From Veillonella sp. KGMB01456 (lineage in GTDB: Bacteria; Bacillota; Negativicutes; Veillonellales; Veillonellaceae), in assembly GCF_023051165.1 (NCBI RefSeq), contig NZ_JALKIG010000002.1, forward strand, positions 59,883 through 123,882: 64,000 bases of DNA, read 5' to 3'. Below, in pieces: positions 9,361 through 18,601 of the stretch. The translations under genes and the position numbers were made by a program. The stretch's first letter is position 1; the number at the start of each line of letters is the position of its first letter. The notes beneath the pieces were generated by a model. That model did no database searches, was not told where the DNA came from, and saw only the letters and a list, made by a program, of their open reading frames with translations.

Positions 9361-10209
9361 ATGGAAGTTATTGCTTTTGTAGGCCCAAGCGGTACAGGCA
9401 AAAGTCATCGTGCCCTTGTGGTTGCTCATGAAAATAATGCAGAATGCATCATTGATGATGGTATTTTGATTCACAACAATAAAATTGTAGCCGGCTTTTC
9501 CGCCAAAAAAGAAGCCAGTCGTCTAAAAGCGGTTCGTCGCGCTATTTTTCAGGACCCGGAACAAATTCGTTCGGTTAAGGAACAATTGGATATAATAAAA
9601 CCGGCTCGTATTCTTATTTTGGGGACGTCCGAAAACATGGTTAGTAAAATTTCTACCGCCTTAGGTATCGGTAAGCCGTCCCGTTATATTCATATTGAAG
9701 ACGTGGCATCTACCCGCGAGATTGAAAAAGCGCAAAATGCACGCCTGAAAGAAGGCAAGCATATTATTCCGGTACCGACGATGGAACTGAAACCTCATTT
9801 TAAAGGCTATTTGATTGACCCGATTAAATCTATTCTGCGCCGCACTCGTACGAATAAACCGAATGGCACCGGTGCGGAAGATTTTGAAAAATCAGTCATT
9901 CGTCCGGTATTCAGTTATTATGGTCGCTTAACTTTTTCAGACCAAGTCATTGAATCATTGATTAAAAACAGTCTCATCAAAGTGCCGGGCATTGCGGGCT
10001 GCGAAGATATTAAAATCAAAAAGACGACGAAGGGGACTAATGCGCTGAAACTTGAAATGGGCGTATCTATTTATCGCGGTCGTCCGGTGAAAAAAATAAT
10101 GAGTGAAATGCACAAAGCTATCAGCAATGAAATTGAATACATTACAGGCATGTCGGTGGAGCGACTGGCCATTGTAGTGGATAATATGGTAGATCCTAAA
10201 CGAGCCTAA
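9361..10209 (+). CDS. P-loop ATPase fused to an Asp23/Gls24-like domain
   Basis: A 282-residue protein of unknown role. The N-terminus carries a Walker A motif GPSGTGKS at residues 8-15 in an otherwise ATPase-like alpha/beta region. From about residue 175 the sequence resembles the alkaline-shock Asp23/Gls24 family (YYGRLTFSDQVIESLI, then VPGIAGCEDIKI and later VSIYRGRPVKKIMSEMHKAI). The ATG follows GGAGACAGCT. The next gene, miaB, starts 138 bases later after an A-rich, repeat-like spacer. The fusion suggests an envelope-stress or nucleotide-sensing protein, but this is inferred only from domain resemblance. Confidence 0.7.
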   Translation: MEVIAFVGPSGTGKSHRALVVAHENNAECIIDDGILIHNNKIVAGFSAKKEASRLKAVRRAIFQDPEQIRSVKEQLDIIKPARILILGTSENMVSKISTALGIGKPSRYIHIEDVASTREIEKAQNARLKEGKHIIPVPTMELKPHFKGYLIDPIKSILRRTRTNKPNGTGAEDFEKSVIRPVFSYYGRLTFSDQVIESLIKNSLIKVPGIAGCEDIKIKKTTKGTNALKLEMGVSIYRGRPVKKIMSEMHKAISNEIEYITGMSVERLAIVVDNMVDPKRA

Positions 10210-10347
10210 TACGTATAAAAGGTTTGAAATAATTTTACTAAATGTATATACGTAGTAAGATAAGTTAAGCAGTATAAGCTGTAAAGCAGTAGAAGAAGTA
10301 AGAAGTAAAAAGTAAAGAAATACAAGAAAGACATCTAAGGAGACGAT

Positions 10348-11658
10348 ATGAAGCAGTATTATATATTTACCTATGGTTGCCAAATGAACGAAAGTGATTC
10401 GGAGCGTTTGGCCCATCAGTTAGAAACAGCCGGTTATACAAATACAGAAAATTTTAAAGAAGCGGATTTGATTATTTTAAATACTTGTTGTGTACGTGAA
10501 ACGGCAGAACATAAGATTTATGGTCGTATCGGTGAACTCAAGCATTTAAAAGAGAAGAATAAAAATTTAATCATCGCTATTACCGGTTGTATGGCTCAGA
10601 AAAACCAGGCGGATATGTTTAAACGAGCACCTCATATCGATATCGTATTGGGGACTCATAACTTGCGTCATATCAATGAAATGGTTGAAGAAGTACAACG
10701 CACGCATAAACATCAGATTAATATCGAAATGGATAATTCCGTGCTTCATGAATTGGAAGCGAAACCAATGGGGACATTCTCCGCTTGGGTGCCAATCATG
10801 AACGGTTGTAACAAGTTCTGTACCTATTGCATCGTACCTCATGTGCGCGGTCGCGAAATCAGCCGTCCCATCGCAGCGATTGTGGAAGATGTTAAAAAAC
10901 TCGGCGCCAGCGGTCATAAGGAGATTACCTTGCTTGGCCAAAACGTTAACTCTTACGGCTTAGACTTCAAAGACGGGACGCATTTTGGCGACTTAATCGA
11001 CGCCCTTGACGGGATTCCGGGGATTGAACGCATTCGGTACATGACGAGTCATCCGCAGGATATGAATAAAGAAATGATTGATGCACTCGGTCGTTCCTCG
11101 AACGTAGTTACGCAGCTTCATTTGCCGATTCAATCCGGCTCTAATCGCATTTTGCAGAAGATGAATCGCCGTTATACGGTTGAACATTATAAAGCGTTAA
11201 TTGATTATTGTCGTGAAAAAATCGACGGTCTTACTTTGACAACAGACTTAATTGTTGGGTTCCCGGGGGAAACGGAAGAAGATTTTCAGGCAACTTTGCA
11301 ATTATTAAAAGACATTCGCTATGACATGGCCTATACATTTATTTTCTCCAAACGCTCCGGCACGCCGGCAGCTACCATGGAAGACCAAGTTCCTGAAGAA
11401 GTAAAACGCGTACGTTTACAAGCTTTGATGGACGTGCAAAATGAAATCTCCTTGGAACTTAATAAGGAAATGGAAGGCAAAACCTATGAAATTATCGTGG
11501 AAGGCCCAAGCCGTAACGATGAGGACGTTTGGTTCGGCCGTACGTCCGGCAACAAGATGATTTTATTTCCTAAGGATGAATCCCTAGAGATTGGCCAAAC
11601 CGTAAATGCGCGTGTTGACCGTGCGCAAACTTGGATTTTATACGGCACTATCATATAA
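10348..11658 (+). CDS. miaB: tRNA-2-methylthio-N6-dimethylallyladenosine synthase
   Basis: Radical SAM methylthiotransferase that modifies A37 of tRNAs reading UNN codons, acting after MiaA, which is also in this window. It is 436 residues with the full order: an N-terminal UPF0004 domain with cluster cysteines (GCQMNESDSE, NTCCVRE, GCMAQ), the radical SAM CxxxCxxC in GCNKFCTYCIVPHVRG at about residues 152-167, and a C-terminal TRAM domain from about residue 370. Start after AAGGAG (10336-10341). Confidence 0.96.
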   Translation: MKQYYIFTYGCQMNESDSERLAHQLETAGYTNTENFKEADLIILNTCCVRETAEHKIYGRIGELKHLKEKNKNLIIAITGCMAQKNQADMFKRAPHIDIVLGTHNLRHINEMVEEVQRTHKHQINIEMDNSVLHELEAKPMGTFSAWVPIMNGCNKFCTYCIVPHVRGREISRPIAAIVEDVKKLGASGHKEITLLGQNVNSYGLDFKDGTHFGDLIDALDGIPGIERIRYMTSHPQDMNKEMIDALGRSSNVVTQLHLPIQSGSNRILQKMNRRYTVEHYKALIDYCREKIDGLTLTTDLIVGFPGETEEDFQATLQLLKDIRYDMAYTFIFSKRSGTPAATMEDQVPEEVKRVRLQALMDVQNEISLELNKEMEGKTYEIIVEGPSRNDEDVWFGRTSGNKMILFPKDESLEIGQTVNARVDRAQTWILYGTII

Positions 11659-11660
11659 TT

Positions 11661-11706
11661 AAATTCTGACATAAATTATCATTAAATTTTGATATGAATT
11701 ATCATT
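11661..11706 (+). repeat. Two tandem 23-bp repeats after miaB
   Basis: Units 11661-11683 and 11684-11706 match at 20 of 23 positions; both are AAATT-rich and end in AATTATCATT. A third partial unit (AAATT) starts at 11707. They lie directly after the miaB stop. Confidence 0.8.
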
Positions 11707-11708
11707 AA

Positions 11709-11759
11709 ATTAATCAGACCTAAACAGCTTACTGTGTAAAGTTTTAGGGTCTGATTAAT
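11709..11759 (+). other. Long hairpin upstream of mutS
   Basis: ATTAATCAGACCTAAA (11709-11724) pairs with TTTAGGGTCTGATTAAT (11743-11759) with one bulged G, giving a 16-bp stem and an 18-base loop. No U-run follows directly (GACTTACTATACAG), so it is either a weak terminator for miaB or a structured element in the mutS leader. Confidence 0.6.
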
Positions 11760-11798
11760 GACTTACTATACAGTGTTTTTAGAAAAGTGGAGGCGTCT

Positions 11799-14531
11799 AT
11801 GAGCAAAAAACAAACGCCCATGATGGATCAGTATTTTTCCATAAAAGATAAATACAAAGAAGAGTTGCTGTTTTTCCGTCTCGGTGACTTTTATGAGCTC
11901 TTTTATGACGATGCTCTAACAGCCTCGCGAGAACTCAACATTACCCTTACCGGACGTAATTCCGGCGAAGCGGAGAAAGCGCCCATGTGTGGCGTGCCGT
12001 ATCATGCAGCGGAAAGCTATATTGAAAAGTTAATAAAAAAAGGCTATAAGGTAGCGATTTGCGAGCAGGTGGAAGACCCCAAAGAAGCGAAGGGCATCGT
12101 TAAACGCGATGTAATTCGTGTGATTACGCCGGGCACGGTACTTACGGAAAACGGCACGGAAGCGCGTGAAAACAACTTCCTGGCGCTCTTCTACCGCACC
12201 GATGAGGCGTTAATTCAGATTTTTTGCGATGTTTCCACCGGTGAAGTGATATGGGATAGAATCAGTCATGGTCAGCGTCAAAACGCCATTCAGGATGCTT
12301 TGTCCATGTATCGTCCTTCGGAAATTGTTACCGTCGGCAGCCTGCCTTTGGGCAAAGAGTTACAGGATTTTATCGATGTTCAATTAGACAATGTAGCCTT
12401 ATCGCCGTTTATGCCGAACTTACCGGTAGCTGATGTGCGCGAGCAGGGCATGATTCACTTTGCCGACGCCGGTTTATTGGAAGAAGATGTATTGGAAGGT
12501 TTGGGGTATTTATTGACCTATCTTTCCACCGTAATTAAAACTGATATTTCTCATATCAACTATATCCATCCGCTCCATATCGGCGATCGTATGGTGCTTG
12601 ATACATCGAGCCTTCGTCATTTGGAAGTAACTCATAATCTTCGCGATGGCGGTGTTAAAGGTACCCTCTTACAGGTATTAGATAAAACCTTGACGCCGAT
12701 GGGCGCTCGTCTTTTGAAACAATGGGTGGAAAGTCCGCTCATGGATATTCATCATATCGAACGACGTCAGCGTGCCATTACGGAATTGATTGCTAAACCT
12801 ACGGAACAGGGACGCTTACGGGAATTGTTAAAACTGATTTTTGACTTTGAACGTATTTTGGCTCGTGTAGAGACCGGCTCCGTATCACCCCGTGATTTCA
12901 CATCACTTCGTGAATCACTCCGTATTTTGCCTGACTTAGTACATATTGCCGGTGCTTTTGAAAGCACTTTACTGCAAGAAGTGGTGAGCCAGATAGACTG
13001 TCATGCCGATGTGTATGATTTATTAAATCGTGCTATTGCGGAACAACCGGCCCTTACTTTAAAAGACGGTCGCGTTATTCGCGATGGTTTTAATCAGGAA
13101 TTGGATGATCTTCGCTCTATGGCGACAAATAGTCAGGAATGGCTACATCGCTTGGAAGAAGAAGCCCGTTCCAAAACCGGCATCCGCCTAAAAACCGGCT
13201 ACAATAAAGTGTTTGGCTATTATTTTGAAGTATCTCATGCTAATGCAGCCGATGTACCGGATTATTTTATTCGTAAACAAACGTTGGCCAATGCGGAACG
13301 CTATATCACACCGGAACTTAAAGAGTTTGAAGTTAATATATTAAGCGCTAAGGACAAGATTATTTCCTTAGAGCAAAAGCTATATCAAGAACTTCGTGAA
13401 GCCGTTAAAGAAGCGGTAAAACCGATTCAGGCAACGGCTAGGGCTCTAGCTAATCTTGATGTTTTATCCGGTCTGGCTCAAGTGGCTTATGAAGAGAATT
13501 ACATTTGCCCGACTATGACCATGAACGGCCAAATCACAATTCGTGACGGTCGTCATCCGGTTATTGAAAAATACTTGAAACGGGAAGTGTTTGTGCCGAA
13601 TGATGTAACGCTAAATCACAGCGGCGAAGAATTCTTGCTCATTACAGGGCCTAACATGGCCGGTAAGTCCACGTATATGCGCCAGGTGGCGGTACTCATG
13701 ATTATGGCGCAAATCGGTTCTTTCATTCCCGCTCGTGAAGCCGTTATTTCACCGGTTGATCGTATTTTTACCCGTGTGGGTGCCAGCGATGATATATCTA
13801 CCGGTCAAAGTACATTCATGGTAGAAATGAAGGAAGTTGCGTATATTCTTAACAATGCAACATCCAATAGTTTGCTCATTCTTGATGAAATCGGTCGCGG
13901 TACCAGTACCTTTGACGGTCTCAGCATTGCGCAAGCCGTGGTGGAACATATTTGTAAACATATTCACGGTAAAACCTTGTTTGCAACGCACTATCATGAG
14001 CTTATTTGTTTGGAAGAACAGTATGAAAAACTTAAAAACTATACGGTAGCCGTTAAAGAAAAGGGGAAAGATGTTGTCTTCCTCCGTCGTATTGTACGGG
14101 GCGGTGCGGACCGCAGCTACGGTATTCATGTTGCCAAATTGGCAGGTCTGCCAAATTCCGTATTAAAACGGGCAGAAGTTATATTAGCTGCCTTAGAAGG
14201 CTCGGCCGTTGAAGAAGCCGCCACATCACGTGGTAACAGCGGTGCCGTGCGGGAAGCTCGCATGAGTACTTCCGGTGGTTCGCAAGAGGCTATGCCGTTG
14301 AACGGTGCAGGCGCTTCGGCTAACGCCGGTGCTGATAGTTTCGTCAATGAAAGTGGCAAGGGGAATGGAGCTAATGATACAACCTTTGCCATGCCGACTA
14401 ATGCCAATTTATTCACTACGTCCGTATTGGATGATTTACTGGCGGTCGACGTAATGAGTTTGACGCCGATTGAAGCACTTAACGTACTCTATAAATTACA
14501 GGAAGAGGCCCGCAAGGGAGGTGGCCGTTAA
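11799..14531 (+). CDS. mutS: DNA mismatch repair protein MutS
   Basis: Recognises mismatches and recruits MutL. The start at 11799 follows GTGGAGG (11787-11793) with 5-base spacing, preferable to an ATG 12 bases earlier. It is 910 residues. The mismatch-reading FYELF motif lies near the N-terminus, Walker A is GPNMAGKSTYMRQ, Walker B is LLILDEIGRGTSTFDG, and TLFATHYHEL follows. Between the ATPase domain and the final helical segment (MSLTPIEALNVLYKLQEEARK) is a long low-complexity Ser/Gly/Ala/Asn stretch at about residues 800-870, beyond the usual Firmicutes length. It overlaps mutL by one base. Confidence 0.97.
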   Translation: MSKKQTPMMDQYFSIKDKYKEELLFFRLGDFYELFYDDALTASRELNITLTGRNSGEAEKAPMCGVPYHAAESYIEKLIKKGYKVAICEQVEDPKEAKGIVKRDVIRVITPGTVLTENGTEARENNFLALFYRTDEALIQIFCDVSTGEVIWDRISHGQRQNAIQDALSMYRPSEIVTVGSLPLGKELQDFIDVQLDNVALSPFMPNLPVADVREQGMIHFADAGLLEEDVLEGLGYLLTYLSTVIKTDISHINYIHPLHIGDRMVLDTSSLRHLEVTHNLRDGGVKGTLLQVLDKTLTPMGARLLKQWVESPLMDIHHIERRQRAITELIAKPTEQGRLRELLKLIFDFERILARVETGSVSPRDFTSLRESLRILPDLVHIAGAFESTLLQEVVSQIDCHADVYDLLNRAIAEQPALTLKDGRVIRDGFNQELDDLRSMATNSQEWLHRLEEEARSKTGIRLKTGYNKVFGYYFEVSHANAADVPDYFIRKQTLANAERYITPELKEFEVNILSAKDKIISLEQKLYQELREAVKEAVKPIQATARALANLDVLSGLAQVAYEENYICPTMTMNGQITIRDGRHPVIEKYLKREVFVPNDVTLNHSGEEFLLITGPNMAGKSTYMRQVAVLMIMAQIGSFIPAREAVISPVDRIFTRVGASDDISTGQSTFMVEMKEVAYILNNATSNSLLILDEIGRGTSTFDGLSIAQAVVEHICKHIHGKTLFATHYHELICLEEQYEKLKNYTVAVKEKGKDVVFLRRIVRGGADRSYGIHVAKLAGLPNSVLKRAEVILAALEGSAVEEAATSRGNSGAVREARMSTSGGSQEAMPLNGAGASANAGADSFVNESGKGNGANDTTFAMPTNANLFTTSVLDDLLAVDVMSLTPIEALNVLYKLQEEARKGGGR

Positions 14532-16738
14532 TGGCTCTGATTCATGTTCTTGATGAAGTTACAATCAACAAAATAGCGGCCGGAGAAGTAGTTGAAAGAC
14601 CGGCTTCAGTTATTAAAGAGTTATTGGAAAACTCCCTCGATGCCGGCGCCACTTCCATTGAAGTCGAAATCGCCAACGGCGGGACTACGTATATGCGTGT
14701 TACCGATAACGGTTCAGGCATGACCGAAGAAGATGCGCGCTTGGCGGTTTTACGTCATGCTACCAGCAAGATTCGTTCGGTGGATGATTTATTTGATATT
14801 GCGTCCTTAGGCTTTCGCGGTGAAGCCTTGGCCAGTATTGCCTCCGTGTCACATTTCAGTTTAATCACCCGTAAAGTTGATCAGGAATTGGGCACACGCA
14901 TCCTGATTGATGGCGGTAAATTTACCGATTGCCTGCCTTTTGGAGCGCAACCGGGCACGACCATTGAAGTGCGTGATTTATTTTACAATACACCGGCACG
15001 TCGTAAGTTTTTAAAAACGGATCGTACGGAAGCGGCTAAGATTCAGGATATCGTCGGCAAATTGGCCCTTAGCAATCCCCATGTGGCCTTTAAATTGATT
15101 AATAATGATACTGTGAGTATCGTCGTGCCGGGGAATAGTAATCTCGTCGATACAGTATCCGCTTTATACGGTTATAAAGTGAGTGATGATATTTTCCCCA
15201 TTGCTTATGAATCGGAAGGCATTACGATTCATGGTGTGGTAAGTAAGCCGACCTTATTAAAAAGTAGTCGTATTTGGCAGACTGTAGTGGTTAATAATCG
15301 TGTTATCGGCGATAAAGCCATCACGAAAGCCATCGACAATGCGTATCATGCGTTGTTACCAAAGGGCGGCTATCCTTTGGTGTTGCTAACGATTACGGTA
15401 CCACCGGGCACTGTTGATATTAATGTGCATCCGCGTAAGAGCGAAGTTAAATTCGAAGATGATAAGCCTGTATTTAAGGCCGTGTATCATGCGATTTTGC
15501 AAGCTTTACAAAATCCGATGCAGCAGATGGCCGGCCGTGATAATTCCGGCATGGACGGTTTAGAAGGTTTTGGTGGCGGCGATGACAGTATTACTACCGC
15601 CGTTAATTATGAAAAAGCCTTTACCAATCATGATTTGGCAAAAATCAATGATATTGACATCACTTCCGATGGTGGTTCGGCCATTAATCTTGAGTTTGAT
15701 ACGGTCGGTTTTAATGATGCCACAGCTAATCGAAGTAGTACCGGTCAAATAGGTAGTGTCAATTCCACCGGTTCGGCAGCTTATCCGTTCGCGGAAGTTT
15801 CTCAGCAGGCTCGTGAAAAAACAAATGAATTTGTGAATCGAATTCGCCGTGAAGGTTTTGAAGCGCCAACGCGGGCGACCTATGAACAAAGTTCTTGGAT
15901 TGAGTCGGGCGATTTTAACGATGCTGTTGTGCCAAAAAGCTATACGGAAGAAGATAAAGAGAAATTCCGGCAGTTAGCTTCATCCCTACGGGGAAACGCC
16001 GGCTATGGTTCCGATGGCACAGGCGGTTACGGCGCTAATGGTGGCGTCGGTTATGCGTCCGATGGTGCAGTCGGATCGGGTTCCAATGATTCCGGTACAG
16101 CAGAAATGCCTTCAGGGGTAGATACTGCACTTGGAAGTACAGCAAATGGCAATAGTTTCAACGTCAATACGACCGGGCTCTTGCCATTGGGTCAGGTTGC
16201 GGCTTGTTATATTTTGGCAAAAAAAGGCGATAATCTGTATATCATTGACCAACATGCGGCGCATGAACGGATTCGTTATGACCAACTTTGTAAATCCGCT
16301 GAGGCTATTCCGATGCAGGAACTTTTGATTCCACAATATATTGAAGCCAATGAGGAAGAGTTAATTATTGCGGAAGAACAAAATAACACCCTTCTTAACT
16401 TAGGTTTCCAAGTTGTGCAAGGCGGACCTACTCAGTTAAAAATTGAAGGACTGCCTATCGATCTGGTGGAAAGCAAGGGCGAAGAAATCTTGCGCTATGT
16501 TTTTTCATTGTTAAAAGATTATCAGACGCCCACAAAAGCGCAACTTCGTCATGAAATGCTCGCTTATGCATCGTGCCGGGGGGCTATCAAAGCGGGTCAT
16601 ACCTTGAATACCTATCAGATGTCCGTTTTGATTGAGGAATTATTCCATACGGATAAACCGTATGTTTGCCCGCACGGTCGTCCGACGATTATAAAATTTA
16701 CGCCGGAAGAATTGGGCAAATTATTCTTACGGAGTTAA
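14531..16738 (+). CDS. mutL: DNA mismatch repair protein MutL (endonuclease type)
   Basis: Partner of MutS. It is 735 residues. The N-terminal GHKL ATPase motifs are IAAGEVVERP, ELLENSLDAGA, DNGSGM, and GFRGEALASIASV. The linker, about residues 340-545, is long and Gly/Ser/Asn-rich. The C-terminal endonuclease domain carries DQHAAHERIRYD, ASCRGAIKAG and CPHGRP. In the metal motif DQHA-X2-E-X4-E the last Glu is Asp here, a conservative variant. The methyltransferase that follows starts 2 bases after the stop. Confidence 0.96.
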   Translation: MALIHVLDEVTINKIAAGEVVERPASVIKELLENSLDAGATSIEVEIANGGTTYMRVTDNGSGMTEEDARLAVLRHATSKIRSVDDLFDIASLGFRGEALASIASVSHFSLITRKVDQELGTRILIDGGKFTDCLPFGAQPGTTIEVRDLFYNTPARRKFLKTDRTEAAKIQDIVGKLALSNPHVAFKLINNDTVSIVVPGNSNLVDTVSALYGYKVSDDIFPIAYESEGITIHGVVSKPTLLKSSRIWQTVVVNNRVIGDKAITKAIDNAYHALLPKGGYPLVLLTITVPPGTVDINVHPRKSEVKFEDDKPVFKAVYHAILQALQNPMQQMAGRDNSGMDGLEGFGGGDDSITTAVNYEKAFTNHDLAKINDIDITSDGGSAINLEFDTVGFNDATANRSSTGQIGSVNSTGSAAYPFAEVSQQAREKTNEFVNRIRREGFEAPTRATYEQSSWIESGDFNDAVVPKSYTEEDKEKFRQLASSLRGNAGYGSDGTGGYGANGGVGYASDGAVGSGSNDSGTAEMPSGVDTALGSTANGNSFNVNTTGLLPLGQVAACYILAKKGDNLYIIDQHAAHERIRYDQLCKSAEAIPMQELLIPQYIEANEEELIIAEEQNNTLLNLGFQVVQGGPTQLKIEGLPIDLVESKGEEILRYVFSLLKDYQTPTKAQLRHEMLAYASCRGAIKAGHTLNTYQMSVLIEELFHTDKPYVCPHGRPTIIKFTPEELGKLFLRS

Positions 16739-16740
16739 TG

Positions 16741-17550
16741 ATGATTAGTGAAACATTGAATTGCGGAGCCATTGTGACGACGTCGCAAAAAGGTAAGGGT
16801 GATTTGATTCCCCGAGCTAAAGGGGCCGCCAAACTGCTTAGGATTCCTTATGTAGAGCGGAAGCGCTTGTCCTTGGCTAATTTACAAGCTAATCATAAAA
16901 ATAAAGATATTTTAATCTTCAGTCAAAAGGGGCCGCAGCTTTTTACGGGCGAAGGTAAGGCTCATGAATTCCACCTATCTATGGCGCAACTTCGCCTCAT
17001 CGCTTATGACAGAGGCGAAACCGATCATTTGGTGGAAGCTCTCGGCCCCGAAGCGATATCATCGTTTTTAGATTGTACGGCCGGTCTTGGCAGTGATAGT
17101 TTGGTGGTAGCCTATGCTAAACGGTCATGTAAAAAGATGGTAGCGCTTGAAGGTAATCCTTTACTGGCGTATATTACAAATTACGGCTTACGTCATTTTG
17201 TCCACGAAAATGACACTGTAACGGCAGCGCTGCGGCGTATTCAAGTTTGCGCCGTGCGATTTGAAACCTTTTTACAAAGGGCCAAAGACGATAGCTTTGA
17301 TGTTGTCTATTTTGATCCTATGTTTGAAGTGCCCGTTACGGAAAGCCCACAGTTTTTAAGCTTGCGCGGCCATTTAGTGGAAAGCGTTTTTACCGAAGCA
17401 ATATTACGCGAAGCGAAACGTGTAGCCAAAGAAAGAGTTATTGTAAAAGAACGACCATTCAGTTCGATTTTTCAAACTATGGAGCCTGATGAACTGTTAG
17501 GCGGTAAATATAGCCGCGTAGCCTATGGCGTCTATAAAGTAAAAGGGTAG
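16741..17550 (+). CDS. RsmJ-like class I SAM-dependent methyltransferase
   Basis: A 269-residue protein. ATGs occur at 16738 and 16741; the latter has better spacing (6 bases) from GGAG at 16731-16734. The SAM-binding motif LDCTAGLGSDSLVVA is followed by LEGNPLLAYI, the arrangement of the RsmJ (16S rRNA m2G1516) family. DVVYFDPMFEVP resembles the DPMFP motif IV of that family. It is unclear whether the Firmicutes homologues methylate the same base. It is coupled to mutL and followed by miaA 81 bases on, in an RNA-modification neighbourhood. Confidence 0.75.
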   Translation: MISETLNCGAIVTTSQKGKGDLIPRAKGAAKLLRIPYVERKRLSLANLQANHKNKDILIFSQKGPQLFTGEGKAHEFHLSMAQLRLIAYDRGETDHLVEALGPEAISSFLDCTAGLGSDSLVVAYAKRSCKKMVALEGNPLLAYITNYGLRHFVHENDTVTAALRRIQVCAVRFETFLQRAKDDSFDVVYFDPMFEVPVTESPQFLSLRGHLVESVFTEAILREAKRVAKERVIVKERPFSSIFQTMEPDELLGGKYSRVAYGVYKVKG

Positions 17551-17631
17551 CCGTGATTCGGTTTATATAATAAAACAGCTTGAATCTTACAAGATGGCTT
17601 ACCAATAGTTTTCATAGGAAGGAGGTATCGT

Positions 17632-18564
17632 ATGGAACAATTGATTACTATTTTAGGGCCTACGGCTGTGGGCAAAACCGATTTAACGTTGCGACTCGCA
17701 GAGAAACTTAATGGAATAGTTATTTCCGGCGATGCCTACCAAATTTATAAAGGCCTTGATATTGGTACAGCGAAACCGTCTCGTGAAGAACTCGAAGCGG
17801 TGCCGCATCGTTTGATTGATATTCGGTCTGCCGATGAATCGTATAGTGCCGCCGATTTTCAGGAAGAAGCACGTCGGGAAATTACAAAAGCTCATACAGA
17901 AGGCCATATGCCGATTCTGTCAGGTGGTACCGGTTTTTATGTACAATCCTTGTTGGAAGGCTTTGATTTTTCAGTGGAAGGACCGAATACAGGCATTCGT
18001 GAACGGCTCGATGAATTATGGCAAACAAAGGGCGATGAAGGTCTTTTGGTCTATGCCGAAGAATTAGCCAAAAAAGGCGGTATTGAGCTTCGCTTCACCG
18101 ATAAACACCGCTTATTCCGTGCCATTGAATTGATGGAGCAGGGTAACTATGAGGCCTTGACTAATCAGACGAAAGCAGGCTTATCCTTTGAAGGTCCGGT
18201 TATCGGTTTGCGCCGTAATCGTGAGGAACTGTATGAACGAATTAATTTACGGGTCAACATCATGGTAGAGCAGGGCCTTTTTGAAGAAGTGGAAAGGCTC
18301 GTGGCGGCCGGTGTATCGCCTGATTGTCAGGCGTTTAAAGGCATCGGCTACAAAGAAGTGGTGGCATATTTTAACGGTGAATGCACCAAAGCCGAAGCCA
18401 TCGCTGCCATACAGCAAAATACGCGCCGTTTTGCCAAACGTCAAATTACTTGGTATAAACGTATGCCTTATATAGTTTGGATTGATTGCGATAATGGTCG
18501 CAGCGGTGATTCGATTTTTGAAGAAGCGATGAGTTTAATTCAAAAATCGGGCATCATAGTATAA
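17632..18564 (+). CDS. miaA: tRNA dimethylallyltransferase
   Basis: Transfers dimethylallyl from DMAPP to A37 of UNN-decoding tRNAs, giving the substrate for MiaB. It is 310 residues. The P-loop GPTAVGKT is at residues 9-16, DIGTAKPS at about 43-50, and LSGGTGFYVQSLLEG near 96-110. The usual DSxQVY active-site segment reads GDAYQIY, with Ala replacing Ser. The GGAGG ribosome site lies at about 17620-17624. DMAPP comes from the MEP pathway, parts of which (dxr, ispG) are encoded upstream. Confidence 0.95.
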   Translation: MEQLITILGPTAVGKTDLTLRLAEKLNGIVISGDAYQIYKGLDIGTAKPSREELEAVPHRLIDIRSADESYSAADFQEEARREITKAHTEGHMPILSGGTGFYVQSLLEGFDFSVEGPNTGIRERLDELWQTKGDEGLLVYAEELAKKGGIELRFTDKHRLFRAIELMEQGNYEALTNQTKAGLSFEGPVIGLRRNREELYERINLRVNIMVEQGLFEEVERLVAAGVSPDCQAFKGIGYKEVVAYFNGECTKAEAIAAIQQNTRRFAKRQITWYKRMPYIVWIDCDNGRSGDSIFEEAMSLIQKSGIIV

Positions 18565-18601
18565 GTTGAATTTAATTTTTAAGTTAGGATGTTTTGAGAT
18601 A

